A DNA stretch of 15,751 bases from Candidatus Falkowbacteria bacterium CG1_02_41_21 (GTDB lineage: Bacteria; Patescibacteriota; Patescibacteriia; Patescibacteriales; UBA12465), in NCBI GenBank assembly GCA_001871235.1, contig MNUV01000045.1, forward strand, positions 1 to 15,751. Direction: 5' to 3'. This document shows, one piece after another, positions 6,636 to 13,622 of this stretch. The notes under the pieces are model-generated. The model did no database searches. It was not told where the DNA came from and saw nothing but the letters and a program-made list of their open reading frames with translations. Made by a program: the position numbers and the translations under genes. The number at the start of each line of letters is the position of its first letter. Position 1 is the stretch's first letter.

Positions 6636-9569
6636 TTAATTATTTTTTATTAAAGACAATTTAACATCGCCGCCATTAATTTTGACGATCTTAACAAGTC
6701 CCGCACCCTCCCCCTCTATTATATCATCACTGAGGGTATCTTTCAAAAGAGAGCTTTTAGTTAGTTTTATAACATTTTTTAGTTCTTTATTGTCAGCGGA
6801 AACATAAACCAAAGCTTTGTCTCCCAAGCTTAAACCGGCGTCTTTACGTATCATATTAATGGAACGAACTAATTCCCTTCTAAGGCCCTCTTGTTTCAAC
6901 TCCGGAGTAATAACCAGATCCAAATCAACGCTCATTTCTTCTCCCTCTAGCTTCCAATTTAGGCTTTTAACATTTAACTCATCTAAAATTAAAGAATAAT
7001 AAGCTTCATCAAGCGAAATATTAGATTTGACTGTCGCCAAATTAAGCATTTGTCGAATCTTGATTCCCGCTTCATCGCGCTTAGCCAGTCCCAGCTCCAC
7101 GGCCTTTTTAACGAGAGCCATATTATCTAAAACTGATTGCTCTTTTGATTCAGCTTTTGAAACCACAGGCCATGGCTCCAAATGAACACTCCGATTATCA
7201 TCGGTAAAATTAAACCCGGAGATCTTTTGCCATAAGTTTTCGGAAATAAAAGGCATAAAGGGCGCCATCACTTTGACCAGTTCGGACAAAACAAAACGGG
7301 TCGTCTTCAAAGCTAAATTCTTGTCAATCTCGTCTTCGCTCTTGAAACGATCCCGGCTCCGGCGCAAATACCAAGTGGACAGCTCATCGATAAATAAAGG
7401 AATTTCTCGCGCCGCTTCATAAATATGATATTGATCCAGCTCAGATTCGACCTTCGTAATTAATTTATCTAGCTTGATTAAAATCCAAAAATCTAAAACA
7501 TTTTTACTTTCCGGTCTAATAATTTCTCCACTCACTTCCGGAGCATACATTTCATAAAATTTATAAACATTCCAGAGCAACATGATATTCTGTCGAAAAA
7601 CATCTTTAACGTCATCTAAGTCATAACGTTTGCCTTCCCCCGGTTGATTGATGGTATACATATGTTGGCGCACCGCATCCACGCCATATTGATTAATGAC
7701 ATCCCAGGGATTGATAACATTACCTTTGGACTTACTCATCTTTTTACCGAACTTATCATTAATATGGCCCAAACAAACCACATTTTTATAGGAAGCGCCT
7801 TTCCCCAAAAGAGTGCTAATAGCCAGCAAAGTATAAAACCAGCCTCGAGTTTGATCAATCGCTTCACAAATAAAATCGGCCGGGTATTGCTGGCCCCCGT
7901 CAATCAATTCTTTATTCTCAAAGGGATAATGATGCTGGGCAAAAGGCATGGCGCCAGAATCAAACCAACAATCAAAAACTTCTTTCACCCGATTCATCGG
8001 AGCGCCGCACTGAGCGCAAATAAACTGGAGCTTATCAATGGCCGGACGATGAATGTCGGATTCTAAAGTTATTTTCTCGCCGCTTAAAGCGCTTAATTTC
8101 TCCACGCTCTCCACCACTTCGAAATGATTGCAACCGGAACACTCCCAAATCGGTAGTGGCGTGCCCCAATATCTTTCCCGCGAAATAGCCCAGTCTTTAA
8201 CATTGGCCAACCATTCCCCGAAACGACCTTCTTTAATATGATCCGGCACCCAATTAATCTGCTTATTATTGGCAATCAACTCATCTTTTAGGGTGGTCAT
8301 TTTGATAAACCAAGAATCCTTAGCATAATATAGCAGCGGGGTATCGCACCGCCAACAAAAAGGATAATCATGCTCATACTTCGCTTCTTTAAACAATAAA
8401 TCTGAGGCTTTAAGATAATCAATAATAATTTTTTCCGTTCCTGGAGATTTAACAAACTTTCCAGCCAGGCCATAAGCTAAAACCTCATTATTAAACTGCC
8501 CCGCCTCATTAACGGTATGAACTTTAGGCAAGCCTTCTTTCTCTCCCAACATATAATCTTCATCGCCATACATCACCGCGGTGTGAACTATACCGCTCCC
8601 ATCTTCAGTGGTAACAAAATTGCCGGAGACAACTACATAAACTTTTTGACCGCTATTTTTGATGGCGGCAATATCAAATAAAGGCTGATATTTTACTCCC
8701 ACCAAATCTTCACCTTCTAACTTTTCCGTAATTTTATATTCCAGCCCGGCAAAAACATCTTCTACTCTCTTGGCCGCCAGAATATACTTCCGACCGTTAT
8801 ACTCAACCTTAACATAGGCAATATTCTCTCCCACCGCGAGAGCCACATTGCCCGGCAAAGTCCAAGGAGTAGTGGTCCAAGCCAACATAATATTACCCAC
8901 ATCCACCGATTCATTTCCTTTAGTAACTTTGAAGTTAAGGAAGACCGAGTTTTCTTGCACTTTTTTATAACCCTGAGCCACCTCATGAGTGGAGAGAGCG
9001 GTCCCGCACCGCGGACAATGCGGCACTACTTTATGACCTTTGTATAAAAGACCCTTGGCATGAACCTGAGAAATAATCCACCACAAAGATTCAATATAAT
9101 AATTTTCATAAGTGATATATGGATTGTCCAAATCCACCCAATAGGCCGTTCTCTTAGTTAACTTTTCCCATTCATCTTTAAACTTCCAAACGCTTTCGCG
9201 GCACTTCTGATTGAACTCGGCGATACCATATTTTTCAATATCCGGTTTGCCGGAAATATTCAATTCCTTTTCCACCTGAAGCTCCACCGGCAAACCATGG
9301 GTATCCCAACCGGCCTTCCGCTGAACCGAATAGCCCTGCATCGTTTTGTAGCGAGGTATTACATCCTTGAAAGATCGAGCCAAAACATGGTGAATACCCG
9401 GAATGCCATTGGCGGTCGGCGGTCCCTCAAAAAAGACAAAATGTCCGCGCTTGGCCTCTTTCGCCATTGATTTCTCAAATATTTTAGCTTTAGCCCAAAA
9501 ATCTAAAACTCCCTCCTCCATCGCCGGAAAGGGGTTTTGTGAAGCGCCTGGTTTGGTAACTTCGGCCAT
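6636..9569 (-). CDS. ileS: Isoleucyl-tRNA synthetase
   Basis: A full-length class Ia enzyme of 977 residues that charges tRNA-Ile in the cytoplasm. The HIGH signature is the variant GIHH (58-61) in TANGIPGIHHVLAR. WDTHGLPVELQVEKEL follows at 88-103, and KMSKS is at 610-614. The editing domain is present, with WTTTPWTLPG at 231-240 and GSGIVHTA at 324-331. Cys pairs include CPRC (185-188), CWRC (405-408), CSGC (477-480) and CAQC (518-521), plausible zinc sites. The C-terminal half carries the anticodon-binding domain and an extended tail. The sequence style matches the long IleRS type found in Thermus, Bacteroidota and eukaryotes rather than the E. coli type. It is the first gene of a unit with lemA, a small membrane protein and htpX, with a promoter 38 nt upstream of the start. 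Confidence 0.97.
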   Translation of the reverse strand: MAEVTKPGASQNPFPAMEEGVLDFWAKAKIFEKSMAKEAKRGHFVFFEGPPTANGIPGIHHVLARSFKDVIPRYKTMQGYSVQRKAGWDTHGLPVELQVEKELNISGKPDIEKYGIAEFNQKCRESVWKFKDEWEKLTKRTAYWVDLDNPYITYENYYIESLWWIISQVHAKGLLYKGHKVVPHCPRCGTALSTHEVAQGYKKVQENSVFLNFKVTKGNESVDVGNIMLAWTTTPWTLPGNVALAVGENIAYVKVEYNGRKYILAAKRVEDVFAGLEYKITEKLEGEDLVGVKYQPLFDIAAIKNSGQKVYVVVSGNFVTTEDGSGIVHTAVMYGDEDYMLGEKEGLPKVHTVNEAGQFNNEVLAYGLAGKFVKSPGTEKIIIDYLKASDLLFKEAKYEHDYPFCWRCDTPLLYYAKDSWFIKMTTLKDELIANNKQINWVPDHIKEGRFGEWLANVKDWAISRERYWGTPLPIWECSGCNHFEVVESVEKLSALSGEKITLESDIHRPAIDKLQFICAQCGAPMNRVKEVFDCWFDSGAMPFAQHHYPFENKELIDGGQQYPADFICEAIDQTRGWFYTLLAISTLLGKGASYKNVVCLGHINDKFGKKMSKSKGNVINPWDVINQYGVDAVRQHMYTINQPGEGKRYDLDDVKDVFRQNIMLLWNVYKFYEMYAPEVSGEIIRPESKNVLDFWILIKLDKLITKVESELDQYHIYEAAREIPLFIDELSTWYLRRSRDRFKSEDEIDKNLALKTTRFVLSELVKVMAPFMPFISENLWQKISGFNFTDDNRSVHLEPWPVVSKAESKEQSVLDNMALVKKAVELGLAKRDEAGIKIRQMLNLATVKSNISLDEAYYSLILDELNVKSLNWKLEGEEMSVDLDLVITPELKQEGLRRELVRSINMIRKDAGLSLGDKALVYVSADNKELKNVIKLTKSSLLKDTLSDDIIEGEGAGLVKIVKINGGDVKLSLIKNN

Positions 9570-9607
9570 ATTGATTATTTAAATATTTTTATTAATAATA
9601 CTCATTC

Positions 9608-9636
9608 ATCATAGCGACAAAAGCTATAAAAATCAA
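9608..9636 (-). promoter_or_regulatory. Promoter of the ileS-lemA-htpX unit
   Basis: The minus strand has TTGATT (9631-9636), a 17-bp spacer and TATGAT (9608-9613). It lies just downstream of the preceding terminator, and the -10 ends 38 nt before the ileS ATG. No T-box-like leader fits in so short a 5' region. Confidence 0.7.
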
Positions 9637-9645
9637 GAGAATATC

Positions 9646-9673
9646 AAAAAAACAGGAAGATTATCCCTGTTTT
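9646..9673 (-). terminator. Intrinsic terminator after the acidic-protein gene
   Basis: AAAACAGG (9649-9656) and CCTGTTTT (9666-9673) form an 8-bp stem with a 9-nt loop. On the minus strand the stem runs into seven T (9646-9652). It closes the transcription unit entering from the Bro-N/ASCH side. Confidence 0.88.
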
Positions 9674-9693
9674 AAACGAATCAATCTATTTTT

Positions 9694-10068
9694 TTATTTT
9701 TTTGCTATACCTCCGGCCGGCTTCTTATACTGAGCAAAACGACCGAATAATTCATAGCCCGGCTTATCCTTTTCCGGATCATCATCCTCCGCCGCAATCT
9801 CAGCTTCCTTCTCGCTCTCATTAATTTCCTCAGACCGCTCCATTTCAGCCTTATCGCTCAGCTGCTCTTCCCATTCGCTGCGAGTCAGAGTTTCGTTGAT
9901 CATCGCTTCTTCTCGCTCTTTGTCTTCATTAATGGCTTCAGGGGTATAAAGCGAAGCGGCTGCATCATCAACAGTCTCAGTAGCGTCAAATTCTTTATAT
10001 GAATTAAGTTGAGGAAAATCAGCTCCGGGAACCTTGTCAATTCTAGTTCCTTCATGAAATTTGAACAT
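9694..10068 (-). CDS. Acidic protein of unknown function
   Basis: A 124-residue soluble protein with no membrane segment, signal peptide or Cys motif. Roughly 30 % of residues are Glu or Asp, concentrated in the middle (INEDKEREEAMINETL through AAEDDDPEKDKPG). The two ends differ: an N-terminal segment with Lys, Phe and Pro (MFKFHEGTRIDKVPGADFP), and a C-terminal tail YELFGRFAQYKKPAGGIAKK that is basic and could bind a partner. It is probably largely disordered or helical in the middle. It follows the TspO gene by 9 bp and is the last gene before a strong terminator. I recognise no family. Its coding nature is supported by length, strand and tight packing. Confidence 0.7.
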   Translation of the reverse strand: MFKFHEGTRIDKVPGADFPQLNSYKEFDATETVDDAAASLYTPEAINEDKEREEAMINETLTRSEWEEQLSDKAEMERSEEINESEKEAEIAAEDDDPEKDKPGYELFGRFAQYKKPAGGIAKK

Positions 10069-10077
10069 ACCTTTAAA

Positions 10078-10551
10078 TTAATTTATTAACCACAAAGAAT
10101 AATTTAAATAAGCCACCACGCAAACCCAGATAAAATATGGGAATAGTAACAAAGCGGAAGCGCGATATTTTCTCCAAAGTAAAAGAATCAAGACTAAGTT
10201 AACGGCGTTTAAAATAAAAATCTCAACCAGAGCCAATCCCATCATGTGCTGACCAAAAAATAATAAACACCAAAATATATTCAAAAAAGCGTTATTAAAA
10301 AACAACAACGAAACCATGACGGAATAAGCTGAGCGATCTGACTTGTTGTAAAACATCAAGGCCGAGATTGCCGTCAAAATAAAAATGATCGTCCACATTA
10401 TGCCAATGAAAGAACCGCTGGGAACAAAGGCCGGAAAATTCAAACCATTATACCAGTCCAGGCCCAAAGAAGTGATCAAGCTGCCGACGCTGGCCACTAA
10501 AATAGTAATCAGGGGGATAATTAAATGATTTAACTTAAACTTATAATGCAT
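10078..10551 (-). CDS. TspO/MBR family membrane protein
   Basis: A 157-residue five-helix membrane protein of the tryptophan-rich sensory protein / peripheral benzodiazepine receptor family. Visible family features are LDWYNGLNFPAFVPSGSF (31-48; usual W-Y-x-x-L-x-x-P-x-F-x-P), Trp53 at the start of helix 2, LNIFWCLLFF (90-99), and LLFPYFIWVCVVAYLNYSLW (135-154), which closely matches the conserved last helix. Family members bind porphyrins and related ligands and act in tetrapyrrole or stress responses. The organism type suggested here usually lacks haem synthesis, so the ligand may be scavenged or different (inference). The gene lies between the DUF1653 and acidic-protein genes with gaps of about 10 bp, so it is co-transcribed. 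Confidence 0.88.
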   Translation of the reverse strand: MHYKFKLNHLIIPLITILVASVGSLITSLGLDWYNGLNFPAFVPSGSFIGIMWTIIFILTAISALMFYNKSDRSAYSVMVSLLFFNNAFLNIFWCLLFFGQHMMGLALVEIFILNAVNLVLILLLWRKYRASALLLFPYFIWVCVVAYLNYSLWLIN

Positions 10552-10563
10552 ATTTTTATAAAT

Positions 10564-10773
10564 TTATTCATTAATTAAGACAAAGCGAGACTTCTTCTCA
10601 CCGGCAACGTCTACCTCCTCCAAAAACTCAGCCAGGGGCCGAACCCACAATTGATTATGGCCATAAAGAGCCTTATAGACCACCAGCTCCTCTTCGGTGT
10701 CGCTCTGAATGGCTACTCCCAGAACCTCATATAAACCACCTTTATAATGTTGGTATTTCCCGAGTTTTAACAT
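10564..10773 (-). CDS. DUF1653 family small protein
   Basis: A 69-residue protein that is nearly all DUF1653 domain: LGKYQHYKGGLYEVLGVA at the start, ELVVYKALYGHNQLWVRPLAEFLEEV in the middle, and RF near the end. The family is a small beta-rich domain of unknown biochemical function, found alone or fused to other enzymes, often nucleotide-related ones. Here it stands alone, 16 bp downstream of the nucleoside 2-deoxyribosyltransferase-like gene, which fits that association. There is no membrane segment. Confidence 0.88.
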   Translation of the reverse strand: MLKLGKYQHYKGGLYEVLGVAIQSDTEEELVVYKALYGHNQLWVRPLAEFLEEVDVAGEKKSRFVLINE

Positions 10774-10789
10774 AGATTTAAAAAAAAAT

Positions 10790-11182
10790 TTATTTTAAAT
10801 AAGCCATCAAATCCTCCGGATTTTTAACGACTCCGCTAAATAAACATCTGCGGCAAGGTTCGGCATCATTTTCTTCATAAACATAAATCGGCTTATTCGA
10901 GGCAACGGCATAGCCAATCTCAATATTAGTGCTGACTCCGGCATAACCGTCTCGGTTATAAATATAAATGATATCGGCCACTCTCATTTTATAAAAATGA
11001 TCATGGGTCAATCCCAAGGCGACAAATTTCTTGTCAAAATCTTTTATTTCATCCCAAACGCCGCCGGCGGCCCGATAAAGATGCGGTTCGTAAACCACCG
11101 CTCCCAACTCCTTTAATTTTTTAGCGAAGGCTCGCATTTCCGGGGCAAAACGAGAACTGCCGCAAATAACTACTGATTTCAT
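10790..11182 (-). CDS. Nucleoside 2-deoxyribosyltransferase-like protein
   Basis: A 130-residue alpha/beta protein. It starts with a beta strand and a nucleotide-type loop, VVICGSSRF (4-12), has a region around YEPHLYRAAGG (31-41), then ADIIYIYNRDGYAGVSTNIEIGYAVASNKPIYVY (69-102). A G-x-S/T-x-x-E-I-G-Y-A pattern after a DxxxxxN strand is characteristic of the nucleoside 2-deoxyribosyltransferase fold, with Glu88 as the likely catalytic nucleophile. Members swap or hydrolyse nucleobases on (deoxy)nucleosides or nucleotides. Two Cys (CRRC, 110-113) near the end are unusual for the family and may bind metal. The ASCH-domain gene ends 5 bp before it. An exact substrate cannot be assigned, and a DUF4406-like relative is possible. 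Confidence 0.7.
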   Translation of the reverse strand: MKSVVICGSSRFAPEMRAFAKKLKELGAVVYEPHLYRAAGGVWDEIKDFDKKFVALGLTHDHFYKMRVADIIYIYNRDGYAGVSTNIEIGYAVASNKPIYVYEENDAEPCRRCLFSGVVKNPEDLMAYLK

Positions 11183-11187
11183 AAAAA

Positions 11188-11619
11188 TTATTTTTTAATA
11201 TTTAAAATATTATTAACCGTGATCCAGGCTGCCATCGCCCCGAATCCGGCTTTATCAATTTCCAACGGCTTTATTACCTTCGGGCTCTGCAAAAATATCA
11301 GAATACAATATTTCTTATTTTTGAACCTCTCAAAAAATTCTGAAATATCCCCTTTCTCTAACCCGTCATCAGCGCCATACTTGTTCAATATCTCTTTTAC
11401 TTTGCTGGGAGTTAAATCAATAAACTGAATAACTTTTTTAACTTCCGCCTTCAACTTAATCGGCTCGCCGGAATCCTTGAAATAGACCGTATCGCCCGCC
11501 TTAATGCCATCCCAAGGCCGGCATCTCAATGAATACCACCGAGATTCAATTCTCTTCTGACCGCGCAAAATCTTAGCGGTCAAACCCCAAGATTTTTTCA
11601 TGAAAGCGACGTGGTCCAT
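11188..11619 (-). CDS. ASCH-domain protein (PUA-like fold)
   Basis: A 143-residue protein. The ASCH core is visible as SWGLTAKILRGQKRIESRWY (10-29), with the family's G-x-K-x-x-E-x-R pattern at Gly20, Lys22, Glu25 and Arg27. GDTVYFKDSGEPIKLKAEVKKV (42-63) follows, a GD-x-x-x-F beta hairpin. ASCH domains resemble PUA RNA-binding domains; some members are ribonucleases or act on modified cytidines. The start at 11619 (MDHVAFMKKSWGL) is preferred because this N-terminus looks family-like; the internal Met7 is possible. The Bro-N stop codon ends 55 bp before the start, with no convincing terminator between, so co-transcription is likely. Confidence 0.8.
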   Translation of the reverse strand: MDHVAFMKKSWGLTAKILRGQKRIESRWYSLRCRPWDGIKAGDTVYFKDSGEPIKLKAEVKKVIQFIDLTPSKVKEILNKYGADDGLEKGDISEFFERFKNKKYCILIFLQSPKVIKPLEIDKAGFGAMAAWITVNNILNIKK

Positions 11620-11674
11620 AATAATATCATTCTAATTTTTTACTCCACAATAATCTCATTGTTATCCTTACTTT

Positions 11675-12508
11675 TTATTTCAACTCCTTTGGCTTATTCA
11701 ATAAAAAATTGTTTTTTGAAACTATGGAACGCCCCAGCTTTCTTTCAATCTGCTTTCGGGCTGATCCGGCTATCTGACCGCCAACTCGGGCATCATCCTT
11801 TAGTCTGGGCACACCCTTAGAATCATTGGTCCGGTGCAATTCCGTCGTTGTTGTTTCGCCCAGCATGGTCAAAACTAATTCCAGGTTATCCATGTGGTCT
11901 CGCAAATTCTCTCGCTTCAAACCTTTCAATTTTTTATGCTCATTCGGCTTTAGACCAAAGGTGGCCTGAGAAATTTCAGCCGTCAAAATTTCAAAATCCC
12001 TTTCAACTTGAGCGCCTCGTTTTTGCCATTCATCAGTCAATTTTCCCCTGACGGTTATGCCCAGCATCCGCTTTTCAATCCAATCTTCTGGATAGCCTTT
12101 TAATTTATATAACAATTTGGTCCGTTTAGTCGCTAATTCCGGATTCTCTATTTCCTGCACCCGTTCATAGCCGACCTTAGCCAGCCAGCGCTTCAACGGT
12201 TCGGCTTTAGGTGATGGAATAGACTGGATAATACGAAACAATCCCTCCGTATTGGCACAATCAGTTTCATATTTTTTACCATCGTTAGCCATTAATTTCA
12301 GTCGGTGACAAATTGTCACCAACTCGCTTCCCTCCTCCTTTGAACGTTGAGCCAGTTTATTCCAATACTTTCTGGCCGCATAATTATCAGGTTGGTCAAT
12401 AAGTACCTGAACCACATCAATAACTGAAAACCACCATTCTTTTTGATAAATGGTCTTTCTAATCTTTTTACCTTGAAACAGGGCGATTTGTTTTAATTCT
12501 TCATTCAT
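11675..12508 (-). CDS. Bro-N domain protein (phage antirepressor-like)
   Basis: A 277-residue protein with an N-terminal Bro-N domain: IRKTIYQKEWWFSVIDVVQVL (about 16-36), YWNKLAQRSKEEGSEL, then the very typical TEGLFRIIQSIPSPKAEPLKRWLAKVGYERVQEIENPEL (about 87-125). The C-terminal part contains KLTDEWQKRGAQ, EISQATFGLKPNEHKKLKGL and GGQIAGSARKQIERKLGRSIVSKNN, a common ending of chromosomal members. Bro-N proteins derive from phage and large-virus antirepressors and bind nucleic acid. The role of stand-alone chromosomal copies is unknown. It has its own extended -10 promoter overlapped by a perfect inverted repeat, which suggests regulated, possibly autoregulated expression. The family spreads by transfer, but no other phage gene is adjacent. 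Confidence 0.88.
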   Translation of the reverse strand: MNEELKQIALFQGKKIRKTIYQKEWWFSVIDVVQVLIDQPDNYAARKYWNKLAQRSKEEGSELVTICHRLKLMANDGKKYETDCANTEGLFRIIQSIPSPKAEPLKRWLAKVGYERVQEIENPELATKRTKLLYKLKGYPEDWIEKRMLGITVRGKLTDEWQKRGAQVERDFEILTAEISQATFGLKPNEHKKLKGLKRENLRDHMDNLELVLTMLGETTTTELHRTNDSKGVPRLKDDARVGGQIAGSARKQIERKLGRSIVSKNNFLLNKPKELK

Positions 12509-12515
12509 AGTTTTT

Positions 12516-12547
12516 GTTTGTTATTTTTTCTTTTTATTATAACAAAC
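12516..12547. promoter_or_regulatory. Candidate operator: 9-bp perfect inverted repeat over the Bro-N promoter
   Basis: Arms GTTTGTTAT (12516-12524) and ATAACAAAC (12539-12547) are perfect and separated by 14 bp, giving a centre-to-centre distance of 23 bp, about two helical turns. One arm overlaps the extended -10 and the other the early transcribed region. This geometry suits a dimeric repressor. Confidence 0.5.
12536..12544 (-). promoter_or_regulatory. Extended -10 promoter of the Bro-N gene
   Basis: The minus strand reads TGTTATAAT (TATAAT at 12536-12541), a perfect extended -10, ending 27 nt before the ATG at 12508. No good -35 is seen at normal spacing, so expression may depend on the extended -10. 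Confidence 0.65.
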
Positions 12548-12614
12548 TAGACCTAAAGTTTTTATAAAGAAACAGTAAAATTTTTCTAAATAATTTATAA
12601 ACTATCATCAATTT

Positions 12615-13046
12615 TTATATTTTTTGACCATTCTCTAAATACACAATGCCCTTTTCCGTCTTAGACAAAATCAATTTTAATCTTCTCACCATGTTAGGAG
12701 TCAGAAATTCATAAGCTTTCAAAATATTCATGAACCTGGTTTCGCCGATTTCATTGGCCGGTTTAATTTTTCCAATATCTCTATCTGACAAAATACCACC
12801 ATCAAAAACAAAAATTATTTCACTATTTTTATCATCTTTCCTATACTCGATTCCGGCCAGTTTTAAACCATGAACTAATTCAATCGATATTTCTTCTTTT
12901 ATCTCCCTCACTAATCCTTCTGCGGGAGACTCTAACGATCCAACTCCCCCGCCCAGCAAACCCCAATAATCTGAATCCTTATCCTTTAATATTAGAATTT
13001 CTTTTTTTCTATTAGCCAGGATGATTCTTGAGGTTAAACTATTCAT
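12615..13046 (-). CDS. NUDIX hydrolase
   Basis: A 143-residue NUDIX protein that would hydrolyse a nucleoside diphosphate linked to another moiety. The NUDIX box is Gly33-x5-Glu39-x7-Arg47-Glu48-Ile-Lys-Glu51-Glu52, all metal-binding Glu present, in YWGLLGGGVGSLESPAEG and LVREIKEEI. The usual Gly after the EE pair is Ser54, a mild departure. The N-terminus SRIILANRKKEILILKDKDSDYWGL is a typical beta-strand start for this fold. Substrate is not predictable: oxidised nucleotides, nucleotide sugars and others are possible. It lies 19 bp after the YjjX-like gene in a run of nucleotide-handling genes. The end of its coding region is AT-rich. Confidence 0.88.
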   Translation of the reverse strand: MNSLTSRIILANRKKEILILKDKDSDYWGLLGGGVGSLESPAEGLVREIKEEISIELVHGLKLAGIEYRKDDKNSEIIFVFDGGILSDRDIGKIKPANEIGETRFMNILKAYEFLTPNMVRRLKLILSKTEKGIVYLENGQKI

Positions 13047-13065
13047 AGTTTTGAATCCCTACTTT

Positions 13066-13590
13066 TTATATTTCTTCCAAGTGAATAAGAGCGGTTCTTA
13101 TAGCTTCCTTTGTATATTCTTTCCTTGTTAGTCTTCCTTTTGTCATAATTCCAATTAGTCCCTCGACGGAACCAACATTTGGATTATTGGTTAACCCAGC
13201 TTTAAAAGTTGCCTGATTCATATCAAGTCCCTCAGCCAGCATATGGCGTGTCACTTGTTTTTGCGGTTCCCATGCCGAAGAAAGACCAAGACAGTATTCA
13301 TTTCCATCAAAAATTGTGCAGACACAAACATTCATGAACCCTGATTTTGTGTCAGGTACCGCCATGAGACCGGATTCTATACCAAAACTATATGTACAAT
13401 CTTGGAAGGCGCCCATAGCACGATTCTTAGCCCCTCGGATAGTCTCCTCTAGAGACTTTGGTTGATCTGCGATGCCCGAAGAAACATCCACGGCAGAAAT
13501 TATCGCATCCTTTAAATGCGAATAATCCTGCAGTATTTCTTGCACGGCCCTCACTTTTATTTCGTTTGTAGAGCCAACTTTTATTTTCAT
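13066..13590 (-). CDS. Inosine/xanthosine triphosphatase (YjjX/DUF84 family)
   Basis: A protein of 174 residues from the ATG at 13590, starting MKIKVGSTNEIKVRAVQEIL, the canonical start of this family with the phosphate-binding G-S-T-N. Then come GIADQPKSLEETIRGAKNRA, FGIESGLMAVP and MNVCVCTIFDG, which together identify the YjjX/DUF84 non-canonical purine NTPase. It hydrolyses ITP and XTP to keep deaminated purines out of RNA and DNA. An upstream in-frame ATG at 13638 would overlap the zinc-ribbon gene by 16 bp and add a low-complexity Lys/Thr/Met stretch, so the internal start is preferred; the ATG at 13608 is also possible. It sits between zinc-ribbon and NUDIX genes. Confidence 0.88.
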   Translation of the reverse strand: MKIKVGSTNEIKVRAVQEILQDYSHLKDAIISAVDVSSGIADQPKSLEETIRGAKNRAMGAFQDCTYSFGIESGLMAVPDTKSGFMNVCVCTIFDGNEYCLGLSSAWEPQKQVTRHMLAEGLDMNQATFKAGLTNNPNVGSVEGLIGIMTKGRLTRKEYTKEAIRTALIHLEEI

Positions 13591-13622
13591 AGTGTTTTTA
13601 GTTTCCATAGCACTTTTTGATT

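Noticed and set aside
7644..8066. 140-codon plus-strand open frame
   Set aside because: It lies wholly inside ileS on the opposite strand. Its residues show no domain, and the ileS frame here carries KMSKS and conserved Cys motifs.
9570..9607. T-box riboswitch upstream of ileS
   Set aside because: The promoter leaves a leader of only about 30 nt, too short for a T-box.
11647..11662. Hairpin ACAAT-N6-ATTGT between the Bro-N and ASCH genes as a terminator
   Set aside because: The stem has only five pairs, is AT-rich, and is not followed by a T-run on the minus strand.
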